A stretch of DNA of 15,277 nt from an uncultured Microbacterium sp. (lineage in GTDB: Bacteria; Actinomycetota; Actinomycetes; Actinomycetales; Microbacteriaceae). Of the stretch, positions 6,875 to 13,495 are shown piece after piece. The stretch lies in the NCBI GenBank assembly GCA_937926065.1, contig CALANM010000120.1:1-15277 (forward strand), given 5' to 3'. The translations under genes and the position numbers were made by a program. Under the pieces are notes generated by a model. It was not told where the DNA came from, ran no database searches, and worked only from the letters and a program-made list of their open reading frames with translations. The first letter of the stretch is position 1. The number at the start of each line of letters is the position of its first letter.

Positions 6875-6911
6875 TGTTCAATAGTAGAACGGCTTGTTCG
6901 AATATAGAACA
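6875..6911. promoter_or_regulatory. Two tandem GTTC-N7-GAAC palindromes, probable IclR binding sites
   Basis: Box 1 has GTTC at 6876-6879 and GAAC at 6887-6890. Box 2 has GTTC at 6896-6899 and GAAC at 6907-6910, with flanking T6895/A6911 extending its arms to five. Both centres are 7-nt AT-rich spacers. The box centres (6883 and 6903) are 20 bases apart, close to two helical turns, so two dimers could sit on one face. They lie between divergent iclR and the monooxygenase gene, just downstream of the candidate promoter at 6844-6873, a position compatible with repression of the monooxygenase operon or activation/autoregulation of iclR. Confidence 0.65.
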
Positions 6912-6977
6912 GGGACGTTCCCAGAGCAAGACCGCTTCCAGCACAACCTCGACGATGAGCGCCGAGGAAGGGAATCA

Positions 6978-8879
6978 ATGACGATGCAGTTCCACCACAA
7001 CGGATACGTTTCCGAGAACCCCCGCGTGCAGCCCGCCGCCGGCACCGGGATCGACCGCCCCTCCGACCTCCCCGATGAGATCGACGTGCTCATCGTCGGC
7101 TCCGGCCCCGCCGGAATGCTGCTGGCCGCGCAGATGTCGCAGTACCCCTCCCTCAGCACGCGCATCATCGAGCGTCGCGAAGGGCGCCTGCAGATCGGTC
7201 AGGCCGACGGCATCCAGCCCCGCAGCGTCGAGACCTTCCAGGCGTTCGGATTCGCCGAGCGCATCACCGCGGAGGCCTACAACATCGGCTGGATGAACTT
7301 CTGGGGCGTCGACCCCGAGAACCCCGAGCGCATCGTCCGCACGTCACGCACCGCCGACTACGGCTACAAGATCAGCGAGTTCCCGCACCTCATCGTGAAC
7401 CAGGCGCGCGTGCTCGACTACTTCGCCGAGGCCGCTCTCAACGGCCCCGCCCGCATCACGCCCGACTACGGCATCGAGTTCCTCGGCCTCACCGTGCACG
7501 ACGAGGGCGAGTATCCCGTCGAGGTGCAGGTGCGCTACGTCGCCGGCGAGCGTGCGGGCGAGGAGCGCACCATCCGCGCCAAGTACGTCGCCGGCTGCGA
7601 CGGCGCCCGCAGCCGCGTGCGCGACGCCATCGGCCGCAAGCACGTCGGCGCCATCTCGATGCACGCATGGGGCGTCATGGACGTGCTCGTCAACACGGAC
7701 TTCCCCGACTGGCGCATCAAGGCCGCCATCAACTCCGACAAGGGCAACATCCTCCACATCCCGCGCGAGGGCGGCTACCTCAGCCGCATGTACGTCGACC
7801 TGGGTGAAGTCCCTGAAGACGACGACCACCGCGTCCGCCAGACCCCGATCGAGGAGATCATCCGCCGCGCGAACGAGATCCTGCACCAGTACACGATCGA
7901 CGTGAAGGAAGTCGCCTGGCACAGCGTCTACGAGGTCGGCCACCGCGTCACGGACGGCTTCGACGACGTCGCCGAGGGCGTCGAGCGCGACCCGCGCGTG
8001 TTCCTCACCGGCGACGCGTGCCACACGCACTCCGCCAAGGCCGGACAGGGCATGAACGTCTCGATGCAGGACGGCTTCAACCTCGGCTGGAAGCTCGGCT
8101 CGGTGCTCACCGGCCGCGCCCCCGCCTCGCTCCTGTCGACCTACACCGCCGAGCGCAAGCCGGTCGCACAGCAGCTCATCGACTTCGACCGCGAGTGGTC
8201 ATCGCTCATGGCCCGCAAGCCGGAGGAGATCACCGACGCCAACGACCTGGCGACCTACTACCTCGCGACCGCCGAGTTCCCGTCGGGCTTCATGACGCAG
8301 TACGAGCGCTCGATGATCATCGGCGAGGCCACCCACCAGTCGCTGGCCGAGGGCTTCCCGATCGGCAAGCGCTTCAAGTCGGCGCCCGTGACGCTCGCCG
8401 CCGACGGCAACGTCATCCACCTGGGCCACCACGCCAAGGCCGACGGCCGCTGGCGCATCTACGCCTTCGCCGACAGCGCGCTCCCGAGCGCTGGCGACTC
8501 CGCGCTCACGACGTGGGCCGAGTGGCTCGCGAACGGCGAGGACTCCCCCGTGCGCCGCTACACGCCGGCCGACGCCGACATCGACTCCGTGTTCGACGTC
8601 AAGGTCGTCTACCAGCAGTCGTACGAGGACGTCGACGTCACGCGCGTGCCGTCGATCTTCCGCCCGACCTCGGGCTCCTTCGGCCTAGCCGACTGGGAGA
8701 AGGTGTTCGCCGCGGGGGCCACGGAGTGGAACGACACGGACATCTTCGAGGAGCGCGGCATCTCGCGCGACGGCGTGGTGGTGGTGGTCCGCCCCGACCA
8801 GTACGTCGCCGCCATCGTGCCGCTGACGGCCACCGAAGAGCTCGCCGCCTTCTTCGAGCCGCACCTCCTGCCCGCCTGA
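6978..8879 (+). CDS. FAD-dependent aromatic monooxygenase, phenol hydroxylase / 3-hydroxybenzoate 4-hydroxylase type
   Basis: A 633-residue single-component (class A) flavoprotein hydroxylase that adds one oxygen to a phenolic ring using NAD(P)H and O2. The FAD fingerprint GSGPAG is at residues 41-46, the DG motif CDGARSRVRDAIG at 207-219, and the GD motif LTGDACHTHSAKAGQGMN at 343-360. After about residue 470 comes a C-terminal thioredoxin-like extension ending VVVVVRPDQYVAAIVPL, as in phenol 2-monooxygenase and MobA-type enzymes, which have similar lengths. The ATG at 6978 follows GAGGAAGGGA. A second ATG six bases later is possible. It lies 48 bases before hpaD, so its product is probably homoprotocatechuate made from 3- or 4-hydroxyphenylacetate, replacing the usual two-component HpaBC. 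The substrate is inferred from the neighbour; a hydroxybenzoate or another phenol remains possible. Confidence 0.9.
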   Translation: MTMQFHHNGYVSENPRVQPAAGTGIDRPSDLPDEIDVLIVGSGPAGMLLAAQMSQYPSLSTRIIERREGRLQIGQADGIQPRSVETFQAFGFAERITAEAYNIGWMNFWGVDPENPERIVRTSRTADYGYKISEFPHLIVNQARVLDYFAEAALNGPARITPDYGIEFLGLTVHDEGEYPVEVQVRYVAGERAGEERTIRAKYVAGCDGARSRVRDAIGRKHVGAISMHAWGVMDVLVNTDFPDWRIKAAINSDKGNILHIPREGGYLSRMYVDLGEVPEDDDHRVRQTPIEEIIRRANEILHQYTIDVKEVAWHSVYEVGHRVTDGFDDVAEGVERDPRVFLTGDACHTHSAKAGQGMNVSMQDGFNLGWKLGSVLTGRAPASLLSTYTAERKPVAQQLIDFDREWSSLMARKPEEITDANDLATYYLATAEFPSGFMTQYERSMIIGEATHQSLAEGFPIGKRFKSAPVTLAADGNVIHLGHHAKADGRWRIYAFADSALPSAGDSALTTWAEWLANGEDSPVRRYTPADADIDSVFDVKVVYQQSYEDVDVTRVPSIFRPTSGSFGLADWEKVFAAGATEWNDTDIFEERGISRDGVVVVVRPDQYVAAIVPLTATEELAAFFEPHLLPA

Positions 8880-8927
8880 CCGGCAGGGCACCAGACCCAC
8901 TGATCCACACAAGCAAGGACGCATGAA

Positions 8928-10091
8928 ATGACCGACATGACCGACCGCACCCTCACCTCCTCGGGGTTCTACGTCTCGCAGGAGGCGCCGATCCGCACCG
9001 ACAACCCCATCCCGACCCCGTCGTCACCGGCGCCCGACATCCTGCGCTGCGCCTACATGGAGCTCGTCGTGACCGACCTGAAGGTCTCGCGCGACTTCTA
9101 CGTCGACGTGCTCGGCCTCTACGTCACCGAGGAGGACGAGAACGCCGTCTACCTGCGCTCGACCGAGGAGTTCATCCACCACAACCTCGTGCTGCGCCAG
9201 GGCCCCGTCGCGGCCGTCGCCGCCTTCTCGTACCGCGTCCGCACGCCCGAGGACCTCGACAAGGCCGTCGCGTTCTACTCGGAGCTCGGATGCCGCGTCG
9301 AGCGCCGCGCAGACGGCTTCACGAAGGGCATCGGCGACTCGGTGCGCGTCGAGGACCCGCTCGGCTTCCCCTACGAGTTCTTCTACGAGACCACCCACGT
9401 CGAGCGTCTCGCGTGGCGCTACGACCTGCACACGCCGGGCGAGCTCGTGCGCCTCGACCACTTCAACCAGGTGACCCCCGACGTCCCGCGCGCGACGAAG
9501 TTCATGCAGGACCTCGGCTTCCGCGTGACGGAGGACATCCAGGACGAGGAGGGCACCGTCTATGCCGCGTGGATGCGCCGCAAGCCCACCGTGCACGACA
9601 CCGCCATGACCGGCGGCGACGGCCCCCGCATGCACCACGTCGCGTTCGCCACGCACGAGAAGCACAACATCCTCGCCATCTGCGACAAGCTCGGCGCGCT
9701 CCGCATGTCTGACCGCATCGAGCGCGGCCCCGGCCGCCACGGCGTCTCGAACGCGTTCTACCTGTACCTCCGCGACCCCGACGGCCACCGCGTCGAGATC
9801 TACACGCAGGACTACTACACGGGCGACCCCGACAACCCGGTCATCACGTGGGACGTGCACGACAACCAGCGCCGCGACTGGTGGGGCAACCCGGTCGTGC
9901 CCTCGTGGTACACCGAGGCGTCGCTCGTGCTCGACCTCGACGGCAACCCGCAGCCGGTCGTGGCCCGCACCGACTCGAGCGAGATGGCCGTGACCATCGG
10001 CGCCGACGGCTTCTCCTACACCCGCTCCGACGACAGCGAAGAGATGCCGGCGTGGAAGCAGGGCGAGTACAAGCTCGGCCACCAGCTCTGA
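8928..10091 (+). CDS. hpaD: Homoprotocatechuate (3,4-dihydroxyphenylacetate) 2,3-dioxygenase, extradiol VOC family
   Basis: A 387-residue type I extradiol dioxygenase that opens homoprotocatechuate to 5-carboxymethyl-2-hydroxymuconate semialdehyde. It closely resembles, from memory, the structurally known Brevibacterium fuscum enzyme and Arthrobacter MndD: segments such as APDILRCAY, FIHHNLVL, RIERGPGRHGVSNAFYLY and the DWWGNPVVPSWYTEAS end are shared. Metal ligands His178 (RLDHFNQ), His237 (MHHVAF) and Glu290 (HRVEIYT), and second-sphere His223 (TVHDT), match H155/H214/E267/H200 of the Brevibacterium enzyme with a constant offset of 23. That offset is a 23-residue N-terminal extension. Iron and manganese enzymes share these ligands, so the metal is undecided. 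The ATG at 8928 follows AAGGAC with a 7-nt spacer. An ATG at 8923 would give only Met-Lys-stop. Confidence 0.96.
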   Translation: MTDMTDRTLTSSGFYVSQEAPIRTDNPIPTPSSPAPDILRCAYMELVVTDLKVSRDFYVDVLGLYVTEEDENAVYLRSTEEFIHHNLVLRQGPVAAVAAFSYRVRTPEDLDKAVAFYSELGCRVERRADGFTKGIGDSVRVEDPLGFPYEFFYETTHVERLAWRYDLHTPGELVRLDHFNQVTPDVPRATKFMQDLGFRVTEDIQDEEGTVYAAWMRRKPTVHDTAMTGGDGPRMHHVAFATHEKHNILAICDKLGALRMSDRIERGPGRHGVSNAFYLYLRDPDGHRVEIYTQDYYTGDPDNPVITWDVHDNQRRDWWGNPVVPSWYTEASLVLDLDGNPQPVVARTDSSEMAVTIGADGFSYTRSDDSEEMPAWKQGEYKLGHQL

Positions 10092-10113
10092 CCCACCCGG
10101 TCGGCCGCAAGGC

Positions 10114-10157
10114 TTCCGAGGTCCGCACGTCGTTGGCTACCGCGTCGGACCTCGGAA
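10114..10157 (+). repeat. Inverted repeat / hairpin 1 of three after hpaD
   Basis: A perfect 12-bp stem has arms TTCCGAGGTCCG (10114-10125) and CGGACCTCGGAA (10146-10157) with a 20-nt loop. It begins 22 bases after the hpaD stop. No T-tract follows. It could end transcription, stabilise the upstream mRNA 3' end or be part of a larger structured leader. Confidence 0.7.
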
Positions 10158-10163
10158 TCCGAC

Positions 10164-10194
10164 CCCGGCACTCCTTCCGCGCTGGAGTGCCGGG
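10164..10194 (+). repeat. Inverted repeat / hairpin 2 of three after hpaD
   Basis: A perfect 11-bp stem has arms CCCGGCACTCC (10164-10174) and GGAGTGCCGGG (10184-10194) with a 9-nt loop. It starts six bases after hairpin 1 ends and is unrelated to it in sequence, so these are not tandem copies of one element. Confidence 0.7.
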
Positions 10195-10196
10195 TA

Positions 10197-10238
10197 CGGG
10201 AGCCCGTCGCCCGTCCTCTGACGGATGGCGGGCTCCCG
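10197..10238 (+). terminator. Inverted repeat / hairpin 3, possible terminator or attenuator before hpaH
   Basis: A perfect 10-bp stem has arms CGGGAGCCCG (10197-10206) and CGGGCTCCCG (10229-10238). The 22-nt loop can form an inner 4-bp stem (CCGT 10211-10214 with ACGG 10221-10224). It is separated by two bases from hairpin 2. TATGAATAGAT follows immediately, which may be a weak -10 region for hpaH rather than a U-tract. The terminator assignment is tentative. Confidence 0.5.
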
Positions 10239-10277
10239 GTATGAATAGATGACGAAGACTCGAAGAGGAGAAGACGG

Positions 10278-11063
10278 ATGCTGCAGCCCGAGACGATCGC
10301 GCAGATCGCCGAAGAGCTCGCCGAAGCGGACCGCGCCCACAGCGTGATCCCGCGGATCACGGCGCGCTACCCCGAGGCGACGGTCGAGGACTCGTACGCG
10401 ATCCAGGGCGTGTGGCGCGACCGCATGATCGCGAGCGGTCGTCGTCTCGTGGGCCGCAAGATCGGCCTCACGTCCAAGGCGATGCAGCAGGCGACGGGCA
10501 TCACCGAGCCCGACTACGGAGTGATGTTCGACGACACCGTCTACCGCAGCGGCGACAGCATCCCGGTCGATCACTTCTCCAACGTGCGCATCGAGGTCGA
10601 GCTCGCGTTCGTGCTGAAGGAGCCCCTCGAGGGTCCGAACGCCACGCTCGAAGACGCGCTCCGCGCCACCGACTTCGTCGTGCCCGCCCTCGAGGTGCTG
10701 AACTCGCACATCGAGCTGGAAGGGCGGACGATCGTCGACACCATCAGCGACAACGCCGCCTACGGCGCCATGGTGCTCGGCGACACCCGCAAGCGCGTCG
10801 ACGAGGTCGACCTGCCGTGGGTGCCGGGCGTGCTTTACAAGAACGGCGAGGTGGAGGAGACGGGAGTCGCGGCGGGCGTGCTCGGACACCCCGCGACGGG
10901 CGTCGCGTGGCTCGCGAACAAGTTCCACCAGCACGGTGCCAGACTGGAGGCGGGCGAGATCATCCTCGCCGGCTCGTTCACCCGCCCCATGTGGGTCTCG
11001 CGCGGTGACGAGGTGCTGTGCGACTACGGACCGATGGGGACCATCTCATGCCGCTTCGTCTGA
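10278..11063 (+). CDS. hpaH: 2-oxohept-4-ene-1,7-dioate hydratase
   Basis: A 261-residue hydratase of the HpaH/HpcG and MhpD family (FAH-like fold) that adds water to 2-oxohept-4-ene-1,7-dioate, giving 4-hydroxy-2-oxoheptane-1,7-dioate. Visible hallmarks are GRKIGLTSKAMQ (residues 59-70), EPDYGVMF, RIEVELAFVL with metal ligands Glu106 and Glu108, ALEVLNSHIE with Glu139, HPATGVAWLANK and GEIILAGSFTRP. The ligand positions agree with those I recall for E. coli HpcG. Its length equals the family's usual size. The ATG at 10278 follows GAGGAG with a 7-nt spacer. It overlaps hpaI by 16 bases, so the two are translated from one message. The 186-base gap before it, filled by three hairpins, raises the question whether it is co-transcribed with hpaD or has its own promoter. 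Confidence 0.93.
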   Translation: MLQPETIAQIAEELAEADRAHSVIPRITARYPEATVEDSYAIQGVWRDRMIASGRRLVGRKIGLTSKAMQQATGITEPDYGVMFDDTVYRSGDSIPVDHFSNVRIEVELAFVLKEPLEGPNATLEDALRATDFVVPALEVLNSHIELEGRTIVDTISDNAAYGAMVLGDTRKRVDEVDLPWVPGVLYKNGEVEETGVAAGVLGHPATGVAWLANKFHQHGARLEAGEIILAGSFTRPMWVSRGDEVLCDYGPMGTISCRFV

Positions 11064-11851
11064 GCCCCACGTTCCGCGACCGCCTGGCCGAGGCCGGCCG
11101 ACCGCTCGCGGGCCTCTGGGCCTGCGCCGGATCGCCGCTGGTCACCGAGATCCTCGCCGGGTCGGGCATCGACTGGCTGCTCATCGACATGGAGCACTCC
11201 CCCAACGGCCTCGAGTCGACGCTCGCGCAGCTGCAGGTCGTCGCCGCGTACCCTGCGTCGCCGCTCGTGCGCGTTCCGATCGGCGACGTCGTCACCATCA
11301 AGCAGGTCCTCGACCTGGGCGCTCAGAATCTCCTCGTCCCGATGATCTCGACCGCCGACGAGGCGCGCGAGGTCGTCGAGGCCGTGCGCTATCCCCCTCG
11401 TGGCAAGCGCGGCGTCGGCTCGGCACTCGCTCGCTCCGCCCGCTGGAACCGCGTCGACGGCTACCTGCAGGATGCCGACCGGCACACGTCGCTGTTCGTG
11501 CAGATCGAGACGGCCGAAGGCGTCGAGAACGCCGCAGCGATCGCCGCGGTCGACGGCATCGACGGCGTCTTCGTGGGCCCCTCCGACCTCGCCGCCTCGA
11601 TGGGCGTGCTGGGCCAGCAGACCCACCCCGACGTGACGGCCGCCGTGCTGCGCGCGTTCGAGGCCGTCCGCGCCGCCGGGAAGCCCGTCGGCGTGAACGC
11701 ATTCGACCCGCAGGCTGCTCGCTCGTATGTCGACGCGGGCGCCTCGTTCGTGCTCGTGGGCGCCGACGTCGCGATCCTCGCCCGCTCCTCCGAGGCGTTC
11801 GCCGCCGAGTGGGTGCCGGCATCCGACACCGCACAGCGCGAGTCGTACTGA
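11048..11851 (+). CDS. hpaI: 4-hydroxy-2-oxoheptane-1,7-dioate aldolase
   Basis: A 267-residue class II pyruvate aldolase of the HpcH/HpaI family. It cleaves 4-hydroxy-2-oxoheptane-1,7-dioate to pyruvate and succinic semialdehyde, the last ring-derived step of the pathway. Residues known from E. coli HpaI are present with a constant offset of five: His50 (IDMEH), Arg75 (LVRVP), and metal ligands Glu154 (QIETAEG) and Asp180 (GPSDLA). YPPRGKRGVGSALARSARWN (residues 115-134) is a clear HpaI signature. The ATG at 11048 lies inside the 3' end of hpaH (16-base overlap) with a weak GGGGA ribosome site. A GTG at 11018 in the same frame would add ten poorly matching residues and is rejected. Succinic semialdehyde dehydrogenase, needed next, is not in the window. 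Confidence 0.94.
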   Translation: MPLRLSPTFRDRLAEAGRPLAGLWACAGSPLVTEILAGSGIDWLLIDMEHSPNGLESTLAQLQVVAAYPASPLVRVPIGDVVTIKQVLDLGAQNLLVPMISTADEAREVVEAVRYPPRGKRGVGSALARSARWNRVDGYLQDADRHTSLFVQIETAEGVENAAAIAAVDGIDGVFVGPSDLAASMGVLGQQTHPDVTAAVLRAFEAVRAAGKPVGVNAFDPQAARSYVDAGASFVLVGADVAILARSSEAFAAEWVPASDTAQRESY

Positions 11852-11884
11852 GTCCGGCCCGGCGGGCGCCCCGGCCGCTCCTCT

Positions 11885-11910
11885 CGTGCCGCGCCGCCCG
11901 TCGTGGCACG
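11885..11910 (+). terminator. Weak hairpin after hpaI
   Basis: CGTGCC (11885-11890) can pair with GGCACG (11905-11910) around a 14-nt loop in a C-rich stretch 33 bases after the hpaI stop, just before the next ATG at 11919. No T-tract follows. It is a marginal terminator candidate, so read-through into the membrane-protein gene is possible. Confidence 0.25.
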
Positions 11911-11918
11911 CTGGAGAC

Positions 11919-12473
11919 ATGAGGTCCTGGATCGTCCGCTTCGTCTCGCTGTACGTCTTCAACGTCGCTGTGCTGCTGCTGATCGGCGCGCTCCTCACGA
12001 GCGTGCGGGTGGGCTGGGCGGCACTGTGGGCGGCGGTGATCCTGACGGCGGCGACGATCTGGGTCAAGCCGCTCATCTCGCGCATGTTCTCTCGTGCCAC
12101 GCAGCGTACGGCGGCACAGCGCACGCGGGCAGGCGAGAAGGTCGTGCAGTATGCGAGCGTGTTCGCGGTCGAGCTGATCGTGTGGCTCCTCGTCGTGGTC
12201 TTCTCGGGCGTCGATGTGCGGGGCTGGTTCTGGGGCTACCTGCTGCCGCCGCTGTTCCTGCTGGTGGCCTGGATGATCTACGACCGGGTCGACGACAGGC
12301 TTGAAGCCCGCACCGGCGAGCTCTACGACCGCGCACGAAGCCGGCGCTCCCCGTCGGCGTCGACGACGCAGACGGCCGCCACGACCCGACCCGTCGACAC
12401 GCGCGAGTCACGCCAGGAGCTCGATGACGGCCTGACCCCGGAGCAGCGCCGCATGCTCGACGACCTGGGTTGA
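11919..12473 (+). CDS. Small integral membrane protein of unknown function
   Basis: 184 residues with four predicted hydrophobic helices at about 7-27, 33-50, 76-97 and 105-122. A Lys/Arg-rich cytoplasmic loop separates helices 2 and 3, and a polar, Thr/Arg/Asp-rich tail follows, ending TPEQRRMLDDLG. The N-terminal half (a helix pair closing with IWVKPLI) faintly resembles the small holin-family-4/YvlD-type membrane proteins of actinobacteria, but this is not strong enough to name it. The ATG at 11919 has GGAG three to four bases upstream. It lies 67 bases after hpaI and 149 bases before the ABC importer. Codon use is like its neighbours. Nothing in the sequence links it to the aromatic pathway. 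Confidence 0.8.
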   Translation: MRSWIVRFVSLYVFNVAVLLLIGALLTSVRVGWAALWAAVILTAATIWVKPLISRMFSRATQRTAAQRTRAGEKVVQYASVFAVELIVWLLVVVFSGVDVRGWFWGYLLPPLFLLVAWMIYDRVDDRLEARTGELYDRARSRRSPSASTTQTAATTRPVDTRESRQELDDGLTPEQRRMLDDLG

Positions 12474-12622
12474 TGAACCGGATGTAACAATCCGTCTCCG
12501 GCTGCCCCGCGATGGCCGCACACGCGGGAAGATGGATGCGGGCGCGCCACCGCACAGCATGCCGACGCGTCCGACACCCGACCGCCGATCATCACCCACG
12601 ATCACGCCCCGGAGGCTCCCGC

Positions 12623-13474
12623 ATGTCCCGTCCCGTCCTGCGCACCGTTCTCGCCGCGAGCCTCGCGGCATCCGTCCTGTTCACGGCGGGATGCGCCTCG
12701 AACGCGACCCCGGCAGCCACCGAGCCGGCCGCGGCCGACGAGGGCTACGTCACCCCCGGCAAGCTCACGGTCGCCACGGGAGAGACGGCGTACGAGCCCT
12801 ACGTGATCGGCGACAAGCCCGAGTCGGGCAAGGGCTTCGAGTCGGCCGTGGCGTATGCCGTGGCCGACAAGCTCGGGTTCTCGCACGATGACGTCGTCTG
12901 GGTGCGCACGAGCTTCGAGTCGGCGATCGCGCCCGGCCCCAAGAACTTCGACTTCAACATCCAGCAGTACACGATCACCGAGGAGCGCGAGCAGGCCGTC
13001 GACTTCTCGTCGCCGTACTACTCCGCCAGCCAGGGCGTCGTCGCGATCGAGGGCGGCGCGGCCGACGACGTGACCGACATCGCCGGTCTCAAGAAGCTCC
13101 AGCTGGGCGCCATGGCGGGCTCGACGAGCGCCACGACCATCGAGAAGGCGGTCCAGCCCGACAGCGACCCGCAGCTCTACAACTCGAACGAGGATGCCGT
13201 CGCCGCGCTCCAGGCCGGCCAGATCGACGCGATCGTGCTCGATCTGCCCACGTCATACGTGGCGGTCAACGTCTACATCGAGAACTCGTTCCTGGTGGGC
13301 GAGCTCCCCACGGCCGGCGTGGCCGACGAGTGGGGCCTCCTCCTCCCGAACGACTCGCCCCTGACCGAGCGGGTGACCGCCGCCGTCGACGCGCTGCGCG
13401 AGGAGGGCACGCTGGCAGACCTCGAGAAGGAGTGGCTGTCGGTGCTGAGCGGTGGGGCGCCGCTGCTCAAGTGA
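12623..13474 (+). CDS. ABC transporter substrate-binding lipoprotein, polar amino acid family (family 3)
   Basis: 283 residues beginning with a lipoprotein signal peptide: Arg residues near the start, a hydrophobic stretch, and LFTAGC with lipidated Cys24. Then come a short Ala/Thr/Glu linker and a periplasmic-binding-protein fold. TITEEREQAVDFSSPYY (residues 117-133) is the hallmark of family 3 solute-binding proteins, with Arg122 expected to hold the ligand carboxylate. The ligand is probably an amino acid or a related small molecule, but I cannot tell which. The ATG at 12623 follows a perfect GGAGG with a 7-nt spacer. It is the first gene of a three-gene importer operon (binding protein, permease, ATPase). 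The 149 bases upstream (12474-12622) show no convincing promoter, only a short CGGAT/ATCCG hairpin near 12479-12494. Confidence 0.93.
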   Translation: MSRPVLRTVLAASLAASVLFTAGCASNATPAATEPAAADEGYVTPGKLTVATGETAYEPYVIGDKPESGKGFESAVAYAVADKLGFSHDDVVWVRTSFESAIAPGPKNFDFNIQQYTITEEREQAVDFSSPYYSASQGVVAIEGGAADDVTDIAGLKKLQLGAMAGSTSATTIEKAVQPDSDPQLYNSNEDAVAALQAGQIDAIVLDLPTSYVAVNVYIENSFLVGELPTAGVADEWGLLLPNDSPLTERVTAAVDALREEGTLADLEKEWLSVLSGGAPLLK

Positions 13475-13495
13475 CCACGCGCTAGCGTCTTGTCC

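Noticed and set aside
6804..6944. Upstream extension of the IclR frame
   Set aside because: The extra residues do not resemble the family and would cover the operator boxes; the ATG at 6803 has a well-spaced purine-rich site.
7075..8926. Alternative-frame plus-strand ORFs inside the monooxygenase gene
   Set aside because: Arg/Pro/Ala-rich shadow translations overlapping a protein with all FAD motifs intact.
9024..10082. 352-codon minus-strand frame opposite hpaD
   Set aside because: Val/Ala/Asp/His-rich shadow of a highly conserved dioxygenase gene; no motif and no ribosome site.
11024..12124. 366-codon minus-strand frame across hpaI and the membrane-protein start
   Set aside because: Covers parts of two better-supported plus-strand genes and shows no domain.
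12484..12500. Possible GlnR-like box (GTAAC followed by spaced half-site) upstream of the ABC importer
   Set aside because: The second half-site reads TCTCC rather than GAAAC-like, so it does not fit the GlnR consensus.
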